A DNA stretch of 64,000 nt from Synechococcus sp. WH 8020. GTDB taxonomy: Bacteria > Cyanobacteriota > Cyanobacteriia > PCC-6307 > Cyanobiaceae. Numbering within the stretch: the stretch's first letter is position 1; each line of letters starts with the position of its first letter. Below, piece after piece: positions 48,245 to 56,790 of this stretch. Location of the stretch: NCBI RefSeq assembly GCF_001040845.1, contig NZ_CP011941.1, positions 2,050,790 through 2,114,789 on the forward strand. Direction: 5' to 3'. The notes beneath the pieces are model-generated. The model was not told where the DNA came from. It saw only the letters and a list, made by a program, of their open reading frames with translations, and made no database searches. The position numbers and the translations under genes were made by a program.

Positions 48245-48724
48245 TCACCATTTCTTATAGGGAAGAAATTTTCCGCACATCGTAATCTCAACCCTATCCC
48301 CCTTTGGATCCTCAACCTTATCAACATCCAAAGTAAAATCAATGGCACTCATAATTCCATCACCAAACTTTTCCTGAATAACATCTTTCAGAGGCATTCC
48401 ATAAACCTGCATGATTTCATAGAAGCGATAGATCAATGGATCTGTGGGAATCACAGGATCAAGGCTACCTTTCGTTGGAAACTCCTGCAGTGCAGCGGTT
48501 ATAGCTGGATCTAAACCTAACAGTGTTGCTAATTTCTCTGCTTCTTCAGGGGAAGCGGTTGCCTGTCCATAAAAGAGAGAAGCAATCCAAACCTCATCGA
48601 GCCCAAGGGCCGCCTCTAAATCAGCGAAGGACAGTCCCTTCGCCTTTTTGGCCGCCATGAGCGAAGCGGTGAGCGTCGATGGTGAGGGACCAGCCAATGA
48701 CGGCGCCAAGGTAGAAGTAGTCAT
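48245..48724 (-). CDS. cynS: Cyanate hydratase (cyanase)
   Basis: Cyanase, 159 residues, converts cyanate and bicarbonate to ammonium and CO2, opening cyanate as a nitrogen source. The decamer active site uses Arg96, Glu99 and Ser122 in E. coli; here they are Arg100, Glu103 ([13 protein letters not shown]) and Ser126 ([10 protein letters not shown]). The N-terminal helical domain and ending GKFLPYKKW are typical. No cyanate transporter (cynABD) lies next to it in this window. I found no NtcA box in the upstream gap. Confidence 0.96.
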   Translation of the reverse strand: MTTSTLAPSLAGPSPSTLTASLMAAKKAKGLSFADLEAALGLDEVWIASLFYGQATASPEEAEKLATLLGLDPAITAALQEFPTKGSLDPVIPTDPLIYRFYEIMQVYGMPLKDVIQEKFGDGIMSAIDFTLDVDKVEDPKGDRVEITMCGKFLPYKKW

Positions 48725-49178
48725 GTAATAAGACCAATAAACGAACTACTAGAGATCAGCAACCCTTGCGGTGCGACTTAGCAGTGAAGAAATCATCTAC
48801 AAGATCAAAGCCTAAAACTGATGCATTAACTACCGATTCATAATCTCGGTAGAGCCAATAGCAGCATCGGCGACAGAACGACGGCGAGGAAGACAGCATC
48901 ATATAAGCGTTGATGGTTAGTTCGTTTCATGCTTCTCTCCGTAATCGTGAATCAGTTCAATCAAATTCGGAATCAAACCTTAAAAATTATCAATAGCTTC
49001 CTAACGATTGACTCTCTATCAGTCACACCAGCAGTTGTACGTCAAACCTTCCCGAATCTGCTGATTGAACGCCTTTATTACGCCGAGGGGCGTCAGCATC
49101 CATTCCACCCCCTTCATGGAAGCCATGCAGACCTATGCAGGACCTAGCTCTGAAGCTTCATAAAAGGTTCAGGTATCA
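48725..49178. other. 454-base gap between cynS and the TrpD2-like gene
   Basis: Apart from a candidate 30-residue membrane peptide on the minus strand (48838-48930), I see nothing convincing. A plus-strand frame from 48929 (72 codons) has a composition unlike real proteins here and no ribosome-binding site. The cynS promoter must lie in the left part. Confidence 0.5.
48838..48930 (-). CDS. Candidate 30-residue single-helix membrane peptide
   Basis: The frame starts ATG 48930 and ends TGA 48840-48838. The product begins MKRTNHQRLYDA, continues with a 16-residue hydrophobic helix (AVFLAVVLSPMLLLAL) and ends PRL. GGAGAG lies six to eleven bases upstream of the ATG, a good ribosome-binding site. 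Many cyanobacterial photosystem and cytochrome subunits are this size, but the sequence matches none I know. Confidence 0.4.
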   Translation of the reverse strand: MKRTNHQRLYDAVFLAVVLSPMLLLALPRL

Positions 49179-50312
49179 ATGAATACCGCCGAAGGGGATA
49201 ATTCTGCGGAACGATCACCTTCGGTTCCGGGTCTATCAATGCAAACCTCTCCTGAAGCCACAAAGCGTGCATCTTTCAAGCAATTGCTACGCAAAATTGG
49301 CAGTGGAGAGCACACCAGCAAGGGGTTGACTCGAAACGAAGCCGATGAAGCCATGGAGTTGATGCTCACGGGAGGAGCATCAGACGTTCAAATCGGCGCC
49401 TTTTTGATTGCCCATCGCATTCGCCGGCCCGAGCCTCAGGAGCTCACCGGCATGCTCGACACCTATAAACGTCTTGGTCCCTGTCTTCTCAGTGAACCCG
49501 GTCAACGCCGGCCGATCTGCTTTGGCATGCCCTTTGATGGCCGATCCCGCACGGCACCGATCTACCCCTTAACGGCCTTGATGTTGGTGGGGTCTGGTCA
49601 GCCTGTGGTCTTGCAAGGAGGGAGGCGAATGCCGGTGAAATTTGGAATCACCGCCGCAGAACTGTTTGCTTCGATCGGGCTCAACTTGCATGAACTGTCT
49701 CTCAACGATGTGCAAGCAGGTTTCAACCTGCATGGTCTTGCCCTGATTTATCAACCGGAACACTTCCCCCTGGGCGAGGCTCTGATTCCCGCCCGAGATG
49801 ATCTCGGGAAACGCCCTCCACTAGCCAGCGCCGAGCTGCTTTGGACCGCACACCAAGGGCATCACCTGCTTGTCAGTGGTTTTGTCCATCCACCGACGGA
49901 AAACCGAGCCTGGCAAGCCCTGGAGCTCGCCGGAGAAAAGGAAGTCATCACCGTGAAGGGCTTAGAAGGCGGCACTGACCTACCTGTCAGTCGGGCAGGG
50001 ATCACGGCGCGGATTCACAACTCAGGTGAACCCGAACGACACATCGTTCATCCCCGTGATCATGGCTGTTTCGGAAATGATCCCCGCTGGGAATCAGAGG
50101 AGGTCTGGGCTACCCACGCCAAAGAAGCACTTCTGGGTCAGGGGCCGATGGCCCAGTCCCTGCGTTGGAACACAGGCTGTTATCTGTGGTTGTGCGGAGT
50201 CAGCAAAAGCTTGGAGGAGGGTGTGGAAGAGGCTCAAACCATGCAAACCAATGGCGTTGGCGCTGCCGTCTTAGAGCAACTGATCGAGTGGCGAGCGACT
50301 GTGGGAAGGTGA
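49179..50312 (+). CDS. Anthranilate phosphoribosyltransferase-like protein (TrpD2 type)
   Basis: A 377-residue member of the glycosyltransferase family 3 / TrpD fold. The N-terminal helical domain has GLTRNEADEAMELMLTGGAS and QIGAFLIAHRIRRPEPQELT (about 65-105). The glycine-rich phosphate loop of true TrpD (KHGN-type) is replaced by CFGMPFDGRSRTAP, so tryptophan synthesis is unlikely. The related E. coli YbiB binds nucleic acid. The start at ATG 49179 is tentative; ATG 49239 in frame would remove a poorly conserved 20-residue lead. Confidence 0.75.
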   Translation: MNTAEGDNSAERSPSVPGLSMQTSPEATKRASFKQLLRKIGSGEHTSKGLTRNEADEAMELMLTGGASDVQIGAFLIAHRIRRPEPQELTGMLDTYKRLGPCLLSEPGQRRPICFGMPFDGRSRTAPIYPLTALMLVGSGQPVVLQGGRRMPVKFGITAAELFASIGLNLHELSLNDVQAGFNLHGLALIYQPEHFPLGEALIPARDDLGKRPPLASAELLWTAHQGHHLLVSGFVHPPTENRAWQALELAGEKEVITVKGLEGGTDLPVSRAGITARIHNSGEPERHIVHPRDHGCFGNDPRWESEEVWATHAKEALLGQGPMAQSLRWNTGCYLWLCGVSKSLEEGVEEAQTMQTNGVGAAVLEQLIEWRATVGR

Positions 50313-50331
50313 ATAACCGCCTCGATCGAAC

Positions 50332-51555
50332 GTGCGCCGTCCTCACGTTCCAACGTTATTTAGTGCGTTTCTAACGCTGCTCAATGACCGACTGAGCGAA
50401 AGCATTGTTTTTCCATTGCTGCCATATCTGTTGGCATCGTTCAATGCCGACGGTCGCACCCTTGGTCTGCTAGCTGGCAGCTACGCCCTCGCACAGTTCG
50501 GAGCAACTCCATTCATCGGTGCTCTGAGTGATCGCTTCGGCCGCCGACCCGTGATCGCCATCTGCGTGAGTGGTTCCGTCGTGGGCCTCGGACTGTTCGC
50601 GACCACGGTGAGCCAAGACTGGCCCACCGGTGCTGTGTTGCCCCTCTTTCTCCTGTTTGGAGCCCGTCTGATCGATGGGGTGAGCGGTGGAACAGCCGCA
50701 ACGGCAGGTGCTGTACTCGCAGACATCACACCGCCGGAAAAACGCGCAAGGGCCTTCGGATTGATCGGGGTGGCCTTCGGCCTTGGTTTCATTATCGGAC
50801 CCTTTCTGGGCGGCCAATTGGCCCGCATTGCCGTCACGCTGCCGATCTGGGTGGCAACCGGCTTCGCCGTGTTCAATCTTGTCGTTGTATTGACGTTGCT
50901 CCCTGAAACCCATCCGGTGTCAGAGCGCCGCGTGCTTCCTCGCAAACGGGAGCTCAACCCTTTCGCTCAAATCGCGCGGGTGATTGGCAATCCAGCAGTC
51001 GGGCGTCTGGCCTTGGGCTTTTTTCTATTTTTTCTTGCCTTTAATGGCTTCACCGCAATCCTGGTGCTCTATTTCAAGCAGCGATTCAACTGGGGTCCAG
51101 AGCTGGCTACCACTGCCTTTTTGATTGTTGGGGTCGTCGCCACCGTGGTCCAGGGTGTACTGATCGGTCCGTTGGTGAATCGTTTTGGAGAGTGGAAACT
51201 CACGTTGATCGGCCTCGGTTTCGTCATCGCCGGCTGCTTGCTGATCCCCACCACAAATCCTGAGCAAGCCAGGATCGGAGTATTTACAGCTGTAGGGATT
51301 TTGGCCAGCGGAACGGGTCTCGTGACCCCGAGCCTTCGCAGCCTCGTATCTCGACGTCTCAGCGATGAAGGGCAAGGCGCAGCCCTTGGCAGCCTGCAAG
51401 CACTGCAGAGTCTTGGCAGTTTTTTAGGTCCACCATTGGCTGGACTGGGCTACGACCTCCTCGGTCAAACCAGTCCATTCTTTGGAGGCGCTGGATTGCT
51501 CGTGGTCGTAGTGCTCTTGGTGACCCGCAGTCCCCTTGAACACACCACAGGCTGA
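50332..51555 (+). CDS. MFS efflux transporter (TetA/DHA1-like)
   Basis: Twelve-helix major facilitator, 407 residues. GALSDRFGRRPVI (about residues 63-75) is the loop 2-3 signature, and GVAFGLGFIIGPFLGGQLA (about 145-163) is the helix-5 antiporter motif seen in drug:H+ antiporters. Substrate is unknown. The start is GTG 50332 (MRRPHVPTLFSAFLTLLND). It follows the TrpD2-like gene by 19 bases. Confidence 0.85.
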   Translation: MRRPHVPTLFSAFLTLLNDRLSESIVFPLLPYLLASFNADGRTLGLLAGSYALAQFGATPFIGALSDRFGRRPVIAICVSGSVVGLGLFATTVSQDWPTGAVLPLFLLFGARLIDGVSGGTAATAGAVLADITPPEKRARAFGLIGVAFGLGFIIGPFLGGQLARIAVTLPIWVATGFAVFNLVVVLTLLPETHPVSERRVLPRKRELNPFAQIARVIGNPAVGRLALGFFLFFLAFNGFTAILVLYFKQRFNWGPELATTAFLIVGVVATVVQGVLIGPLVNRFGEWKLTLIGLGFVIAGCLLIPTTNPEQARIGVFTAVGILASGTGLVTPSLRSLVSRRLSDEGQGAALGSLQALQSLGSFLGPPLAGLGYDLLGQTSPFFGGAGLLVVVVLLVTRSPLEHTTG

Positions 51556-51615
51556 CGGACGATTGCTACCTTTCCCTAGCGAGCACAGTGCTCAAGACAC
51601 ATCATTAACGGCGAC

Positions 51616-53745
51616 ATGCTTCCCGAGAATCTCTACATCAATCGGGAACTCAGCTGGATCGCCTTCAACAGACGGGTGTTGGCTCAGGCGCTTGACCAAA
51701 GAACGCAGTTGTTGGAACAGGCCAAATTCAGCGCCATTTTCAGCAACAACCTTGATGAGTTTTTCATGGTGCGCGTGGCGTCCTTGAAGTCTCAGGTTGA
51801 GGCCGGCATCGACAAGCGAAGCGAGGACGGCCTGACACCCCGGGAGCAACTCCATGAGATTCGCAACCAGCTCTCAGCTCTGCTGGAAGCCCAACAAAAG
51901 CACTACCTCAACCATCTCCGCGTAGGGCTCGAAGACTTTGGAGTCTTTCTGTTCAACTACGAACAATTGAACGAAGCACAACGTCACTGGGTGGACAACT
52001 TCTTTCAAACGGCGATTTTTCCGGTCTTAACGCCCCTAGCTGTGGATCCTGCCCATCCCTTTCCATTCGTTAGCAATCTCAGCCTCAACGTCGCCGCCCT
52101 AATCCATGACCCAGAGTCGGGCCAACGCCAACTCGCTCGAGTAAAGGTCCCTCAAAAGATCTTTCCTCGCTTTGTATCGATTCCAGTAGAGCTTGGCAGC
52201 GATGAATCCAAGGCCATGCACACGGCAGTCCCTCTTGAGCAGGTGATTGCCTTCAATCTCAGCTTGCTCTTTCCAGGAATGAGCATTGAAGGGCATTACT
52301 TTTTCCGGGTCACCAGAGATGCAGACCTGGAACTCCGCGACCTTGAAGCCGACGATCTCATGATCGCAATCGAACAAGGCCTGCGAAAGCGACGCATGGG
52401 TGGTGAAGTGGTCCGCCTGGAAGTGGCTGACGACACCCCTCAAGACGTCATGGAGATGTTGATGGAGGGAATGTCCGTTGTTGAAGAAGACCTCTACAGG
52501 GTGAACGGACCTCTCGGGCTCGATGACCTCTTCGGCTTGATGAGCCTGCCCCTACCACACCTAAAAGACACCACGCACTCAGGTCAAACTCCCACCGTCC
52601 TCAGTCGAACTCAGAGAGGCATGTTGGAAGACGGATCCATCAAAGAAGAGGAATTCGAGAGCATTTTTTCGGTGATACGCCGCCACGATGTTCTCCTGCA
52701 TCACCCTTACGACTTGTTTTCCACGTCGGTCGAGGAATTCATCAATCAAGCAGCAGATGATCCCCTCGTGATGGGCATCAAAATGACCCTCTACCGCACC
52801 TCCAAAGATTCTCCGATCATCGCAGCACTCATCCGTGCAGCAGAAAACGGGAAACAGGTGATGGCCCTGGTCGAACTAAAAGCACGTTTCGACGAAGACA
52901 ACAATATTCAGTGGGCCAAACATCTGGAACGCTCAGGAGTGCATGTGGTCTACGGCGTCATTGGCCTTAAAACGCACACCAAGATTGTTCTGGTTGTACG
53001 CAAAGAGAAAGAACGCTTGCGCAGCTATGTCCACATCGGCACTGGCAATTACAACTCCAAAACCTCACGTCTTTACACCGATCTAGGTCTGCTTTCAGCA
53101 AGACCAGAACTCGGCCAGGACCTCGTGGAGTTGTTTAACTATTTAACCGGCTTCTCTAAGCAACAAAGCTTTCGCAAGCTACTCGTCGCGCCTGTCTCCT
53201 TAAGAAAAGGCATGGAAGAATTGATTCGCCGTGAAATCGAACACGCCCAGCAAGGACGTGGTGGATCGATCAAAGCGAAGATGAATTCTCTGGTAGATCC
53301 AGGAATCATTGCCCTTTTGTATGAAGCCTCTCAAGCCGGAGTCACGATCCAATTAATCATCAGAGGGATGTGCAGCCTTTACCCCGGCCTTGAAGGCATT
53401 AGCGACAACATCAGCGTGGTCAGCATCATTGGCAGATTCTTGGAGCATTCACGTATTTTTTGGTTTAACAACGGGGGCGAGCCGGAGGTGTTCATCGGTA
53501 GCGCCGACTTAATGCCTCGCAATCTTGACCGACGCGTCGAAGCGGTTACCCCCATCGATGATCCTGACTTAAGAGCACAGCTCGAACGTCTGCTTGAACG
53601 CTACCTAAGCGACAACAGGGGTGCTTGGGACATGCAAACCGACGGTACTTTTATTCAGCGTTATCCAGAGGGAGAAGAACGCAACTCCCAATTGCAGTTA
53701 ATTGAGGACTGGAAAGGAGGCTCAGTAGTTCAACCAAATCGCTAG
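51616..53745 (+). CDS. ppk1: Polyphosphate kinase 1
   Basis: PPK1, 709 residues, reversibly polymerises ATP gamma-phosphate into polyphosphate at the membrane. The N-terminal domain opens YINRELSWIAFNRRVLAQA; NNLDEFFMVRVASLK follows; the autophosphorylated His lies in the segment VVYGVIGLKTHTKIVLVVR (about 449-467), and YVHIGTGNYNSKTSRLYTDL (about 474-493) is the signature. All four domains are present. It stands alone, 60 bases after the MFS gene. Confidence 0.96.
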   Translation: MLPENLYINRELSWIAFNRRVLAQALDQRTQLLEQAKFSAIFSNNLDEFFMVRVASLKSQVEAGIDKRSEDGLTPREQLHEIRNQLSALLEAQQKHYLNHLRVGLEDFGVFLFNYEQLNEAQRHWVDNFFQTAIFPVLTPLAVDPAHPFPFVSNLSLNVAALIHDPESGQRQLARVKVPQKIFPRFVSIPVELGSDESKAMHTAVPLEQVIAFNLSLLFPGMSIEGHYFFRVTRDADLELRDLEADDLMIAIEQGLRKRRMGGEVVRLEVADDTPQDVMEMLMEGMSVVEEDLYRVNGPLGLDDLFGLMSLPLPHLKDTTHSGQTPTVLSRTQRGMLEDGSIKEEEFESIFSVIRRHDVLLHHPYDLFSTSVEEFINQAADDPLVMGIKMTLYRTSKDSPIIAALIRAAENGKQVMALVELKARFDEDNNIQWAKHLERSGVHVVYGVIGLKTHTKIVLVVRKEKERLRSYVHIGTGNYNSKTSRLYTDLGLLSARPELGQDLVELFNYLTGFSKQQSFRKLLVAPVSLRKGMEELIRREIEHAQQGRGGSIKAKMNSLVDPGIIALLYEASQAGVTIQLIIRGMCSLYPGLEGISDNISVVSIIGRFLEHSRIFWFNNGGEPEVFIGSADLMPRNLDRRVEAVTPIDDPDLRAQLERLLERYLSDNRGAWDMQTDGTFIQRYPEGEERNSQLQLIEDWKGGSVVQPNR

Positions 53746-53917
53746 CAAGTCGCTACAGCAAAGAAAAGCCAAAAAAAGAAATAAATCATATATTTCCGTA
53801 GCAATTGACACCACCAACGGCTCCAAATAACCAGTTACCGAAAAGCTTCAGATTTACATCAATCCATCAGCCCTCAAGGTGCTAAATTGCGCCCAAATTC
53901 GTCAGGAGGCCAGGGTG

Positions 53918-54940
53918 ATGGGGATCCCTCTGGAGTCCAAAGAAGCTGCCCCTAAAGGCACTTCCAAGGAACTTTTATTGCCGACAGCCAGTCGCCGCAG
54001 TGCGACCAATCGCGCAGGTGGCACAACCTCTGGTCGAGGGAATCGTTCAAGCGGTCGCTTAGCCACCGATTCCATTGGTCATTACTTAAGCAGCATTGGT
54101 CGCGTTCCTCTTCTTACAGCTGCTGAAGAAATTGAGCTTGCACATCATGTGCAAGCCATGAAAGAACTTCTTGACATACAAGAAGAAGAACGCACACCCA
54201 AACAACGCCATCGCATTCGAATGGGGAAGAGGGCACGCGATCGGATGATGGCAGCCAACCTCAGGTTGGTGGTGAGTGTCGCCAAGAAATACCAAAACCA
54301 AGGTCTCGAACTTCTCGACCTTGTTCAAGAAGGGGCCATCGGTCTTGAGCGTGCTGTCGATAAATTTGACCCAGCCATGGGTTACAAGTTCTCGACTTAC
54401 GCCTATTGGTGGATTCGCCAAGGCATGACACGGGCGATCGACAACAGTGCGCGCACGATCCGCCTGCCAATTCACATCAGTGAAAAGCTGTCGAAGATGC
54501 GCAAGATCACCCGGGAGCTCTCCCATCGTTTCGGGCGTCAACCAAACCGCTTGGAATTAGCCCATGCCATGGGCATTGAACCGAGAGATCTCGAAGAGCT
54601 CATCGCCCAAAGCGCCCCCTGCGCCTCTCTTGATGCTCACGCCCGAGGCGAAGAGGACCGCAGCACCCTTGGTGAACTGATCCCAGATCCCAACGGCGAT
54701 GAGCCGATGGAAGGTATGGATCGCAGCATTCAGAAGGAGCACCTGGGCGGTTGGCTCTCACAGCTGAATGAGCGCGAACAAAAAATCTTGCGTTTACGGT
54801 TTGGACTTGGTGGCGAAGAACCCCTCACCCTTGCCGAAATTGGCCGTCAGATCAATGTGTCGCGAGAACGCGTACGCCAACTGGAATCCAAAGCCATTTT
54901 GAAATTACGCACGATGACCAATCATCAGCAGGCTGCCTGA
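53918..54940 (+). CDS. RNA polymerase sigma-70 family factor (group 2-like)
   Basis: Sigma factor, 340 residues. Region 1.2 (DSIGHYLSSIGRVPLLTAAEE) is at about 48-68, region 2 (RLVVSVAKKYQNQGLELLDL, then YAYWWIRQGMTRAIDNSART) at about 117-190, and region 4.2 ([22 protein letters not shown], here VSRERVRQLESKAILKL) at the end. It lacks the long N-terminal 1.1 domain of a principal factor. ATG 53918 has an AGGAGG eight bases upstream; a GTG 39 bases earlier is also in frame. It is a paralogue of the factor at base 1. Confidence 0.93.
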   Translation: MGIPLESKEAAPKGTSKELLLPTASRRSATNRAGGTTSGRGNRSSGRLATDSIGHYLSSIGRVPLLTAAEEIELAHHVQAMKELLDIQEEERTPKQRHRIRMGKRARDRMMAANLRLVVSVAKKYQNQGLELLDLVQEGAIGLERAVDKFDPAMGYKFSTYAYWWIRQGMTRAIDNSARTIRLPIHISEKLSKMRKITRELSHRFGRQPNRLELAHAMGIEPRDLEELIAQSAPCASLDAHARGEEDRSTLGELIPDPNGDEPMEGMDRSIQKEHLGGWLSQLNEREQKILRLRFGLGGEEPLTLAEIGRQINVSRERVRQLESKAILKLRTMTNHQQAA

Positions 54941-54947
54941 GTCGTCC

Positions 54948-55595
54948 TTGCCTCTGCCATCTCTGTTGCTCATCGCCCTCTGGATGGCTGGTGTCCTTGG
55001 CAGCGCTCTTGCCTGCCGCAGCCTCTGGCCTCATCAACGCGAATTGAGTCGCAAGATTGTTCACATTGGCACTGGACCGGTTCTGCCACTCGCCTGGCTT
55101 CTCCATATTCCTTTCTTCATTGCAGTGCCTTGTGCTCTGGTGGTCACCCTGCTCGCCTTCATCAATCACCGTTGGAATTTGCTTCCCGCGGTGGAAGATG
55201 TGGGGCGAAACAGCTACGGGACCGTTGCCTATGGCATCGCGATCTGTCTGCTTTTGATCCTGTTTTGGGCTAACAATCCTGCCGCTGCCTGTGCCGGGGT
55301 GCTGGTGATGGCCTTCGGTGATGGCCTGGCCGGTTTGATTGGGCGTGCCGTCCGTTCCCCGAGCTGGACGATCTTGGATCAGCGCAAGTCCATCATCGGT
55401 ACAACCACGATGGCCATCGCAAGTGCTGTGGTGTTGCTCGCTTTAGTGCTGATGACCCAAAGTCAACTCACCCCATTTCGGCTTTTAGCCGTCTGCACGC
55501 TGGCTGTAGGGCTCGAACAATTGAGCGTCTGGGGCATCGACAACCTCACCGTGCCCCTTGGAGTGGCCTTGAGTTGGACCTGGATGACTGGCTGA
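54948..55595 (+). CDS. Phytol/dolichol kinase-like membrane protein
   Basis: A 215-residue protein with six or seven hydrophobic helices of the CTP-dependent polyprenol/phytol kinase family. ELSRKIVHIGTGPVLPLAW (about 31-49), EDVGRNSYGTVAYGIAI (about 82-98) and VMAFGDGLAGLIGRAV followed by KSIIGT (about 118-150) are the conserved segments. In cyanobacteria and plastids such enzymes rescue phytol from chlorophyll for tocopherol or new chlorophyll. The start is TTG 54948, seven bases after the sigma gene stop. Confidence 0.82.
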   Translation: MPLPSLLLIALWMAGVLGSALACRSLWPHQRELSRKIVHIGTGPVLPLAWLLHIPFFIAVPCALVVTLLAFINHRWNLLPAVEDVGRNSYGTVAYGIAICLLLILFWANNPAAACAGVLVMAFGDGLAGLIGRAVRSPSWTILDQRKSIIGTTTMAIASAVVLLALVLMTQSQLTPFRLLAVCTLAVGLEQLSVWGIDNLTVPLGVALSWTWMTG

Positions 55596-55617
55596 TCAAC
55601 TCCTCGTGAGCTGTGAT

Positions 55618-56676
55618 CTAACTGAACCTTGCCCGAGCGACTGAAGCAGCAAGCTCTCCAAGCAATTCAGCAGTGGTTTCGATGCTGATGCATGCATCGG
55701 TCACGCTCTGGCCATAAGTCAGGGTCGATTGGTCTGCAGACAACTTTTGGTTGCCTTCCACAAGGTGGCTTTCAATCATGACGCCCATGACATGGTCTGA
55801 CTTCTGATCGACCTGAGAGGCAACTGCCTGTAAAACCTCGCTCTGACGGCGGAAGTCTTTACTGGAATTGGCATGGCTGCAGTCCACCATCAAGCGATCA
55901 GGGAGACCGGCACTCGTCAGTTCGGCAGCTGAATCCTGAATCGCTTCCAGGTGGTAGTTGGTTCCTCGATTGCCACCACGCAAAACTAAGTGCCCATTTG
56001 GGTTTCCAGAGGTACTGACGATCGAAGCATGGCCCTCACGATTGATACCCAAAAAATGATGGGGCTTGGCGGCAGCCTGCATCGCATTAATGGCAATCGT
56101 GGCGCTGCCATCGGTGCTGTTCTTGTAGCCAATGGGCATCGATAAGCCTGAAGCCATTTCACGATGGGTCTGGCTTTCCGTGGTGCGTGCACCAATCGCT
56201 GTCCAGCTGATTAGATCCGCGATGTACTGAGGGACTACAGGATCTAACAACTCAGTTGCTGTGGGCATTCCTTCTCGAGCCAAATCAAGCAACAAGGAGC
56301 GGGCCATCCGTAGCCCTGTATTGATGTCGTAAGAGCCATCAAGATGGGGATCATTAATCAACCCCTTCCATCCAACAGTGGTACGGGGTTTTTCGAAATA
56401 CACCCGCATCACAATCTCCAGCTCGGCTGCATGACGCTCACGCAGAGGCGCCAAACGACGGGCGTAGTCGCGAGCCGCCTCCACATCATGCACAGAACAA
56501 GGACCAACAATCACAAGCAGTCGGCGGTCCAATCCACGCAAGATGGCTTCAATGCGGCTGCGAGCCGTTACCACTGTGTCTAAAGCCGTTGGATCAATTG
56601 GCAGATCGCGATGCAACAGAGCCGGAGGGATCAGTGGTCGCGTGTCCACCACATGGAGATCGTGGGTGGTGGTCAT
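55618..56676 (-). CDS. 3-deoxy-7-phosphoheptulonate (DAHP) synthase, class I
   Basis: First enzyme of the shikimate pathway, 352 residues, joining PEP and erythrose 4-phosphate. LLVIVGPCSVHDVEAARDYA (about 53-72), VGWKGLINDPHLDGSYDIN (about 103-121), GARTTESQTHREMASGLSMP (about 165-184), ILRGGN-like HLVLRGGNRGTNY and DCSHANSSKD are the family motifs. It is of the AroF/G/H type. It converges on the kinase-like gene and is divergent from acnB. Confidence 0.95.
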   Translation of the reverse strand: MTTTHDLHVVDTRPLIPPALLHRDLPIDPTALDTVVTARSRIEAILRGLDRRLLVIVGPCSVHDVEAARDYARRLAPLRERHAAELEIVMRVYFEKPRTTVGWKGLINDPHLDGSYDINTGLRMARSLLLDLAREGMPTATELLDPVVPQYIADLISWTAIGARTTESQTHREMASGLSMPIGYKNSTDGSATIAINAMQAAAKPHHFLGINREGHASIVSTSGNPNGHLVLRGGNRGTNYHLEAIQDSAAELTSAGLPDRLMVDCSHANSSKDFRRQSEVLQAVASQVDQKSDHVMGVMIESHLVEGNQKLSADQSTLTYGQSVTDACISIETTAELLGELAASVARARFS

Positions 56677-56790
56677 GCCTTGGCCTGAAATTCAATTCAG
56701 ATTACGCAAGTCGATCCACCACAACAAACAACAGTGTGGAACGCTGACCAACAACAATGGTGTGTACCGCTGTCTGCGCCGCCAAAACCG

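Noticed and set aside
17658..48724. Nitrogen cluster as a recently transferred island
   Set aside because: I see no flanking tRNA, integrase or direct repeats, and the genes interlock with housekeeping neighbours. Such clusters are normal in marine Synechococcus.
48929..49147. 72-codon plus-strand frame after cynS
   Set aside because: No ribosome-binding site, unlikely composition, and it overlaps the start of a better minus-strand candidate.
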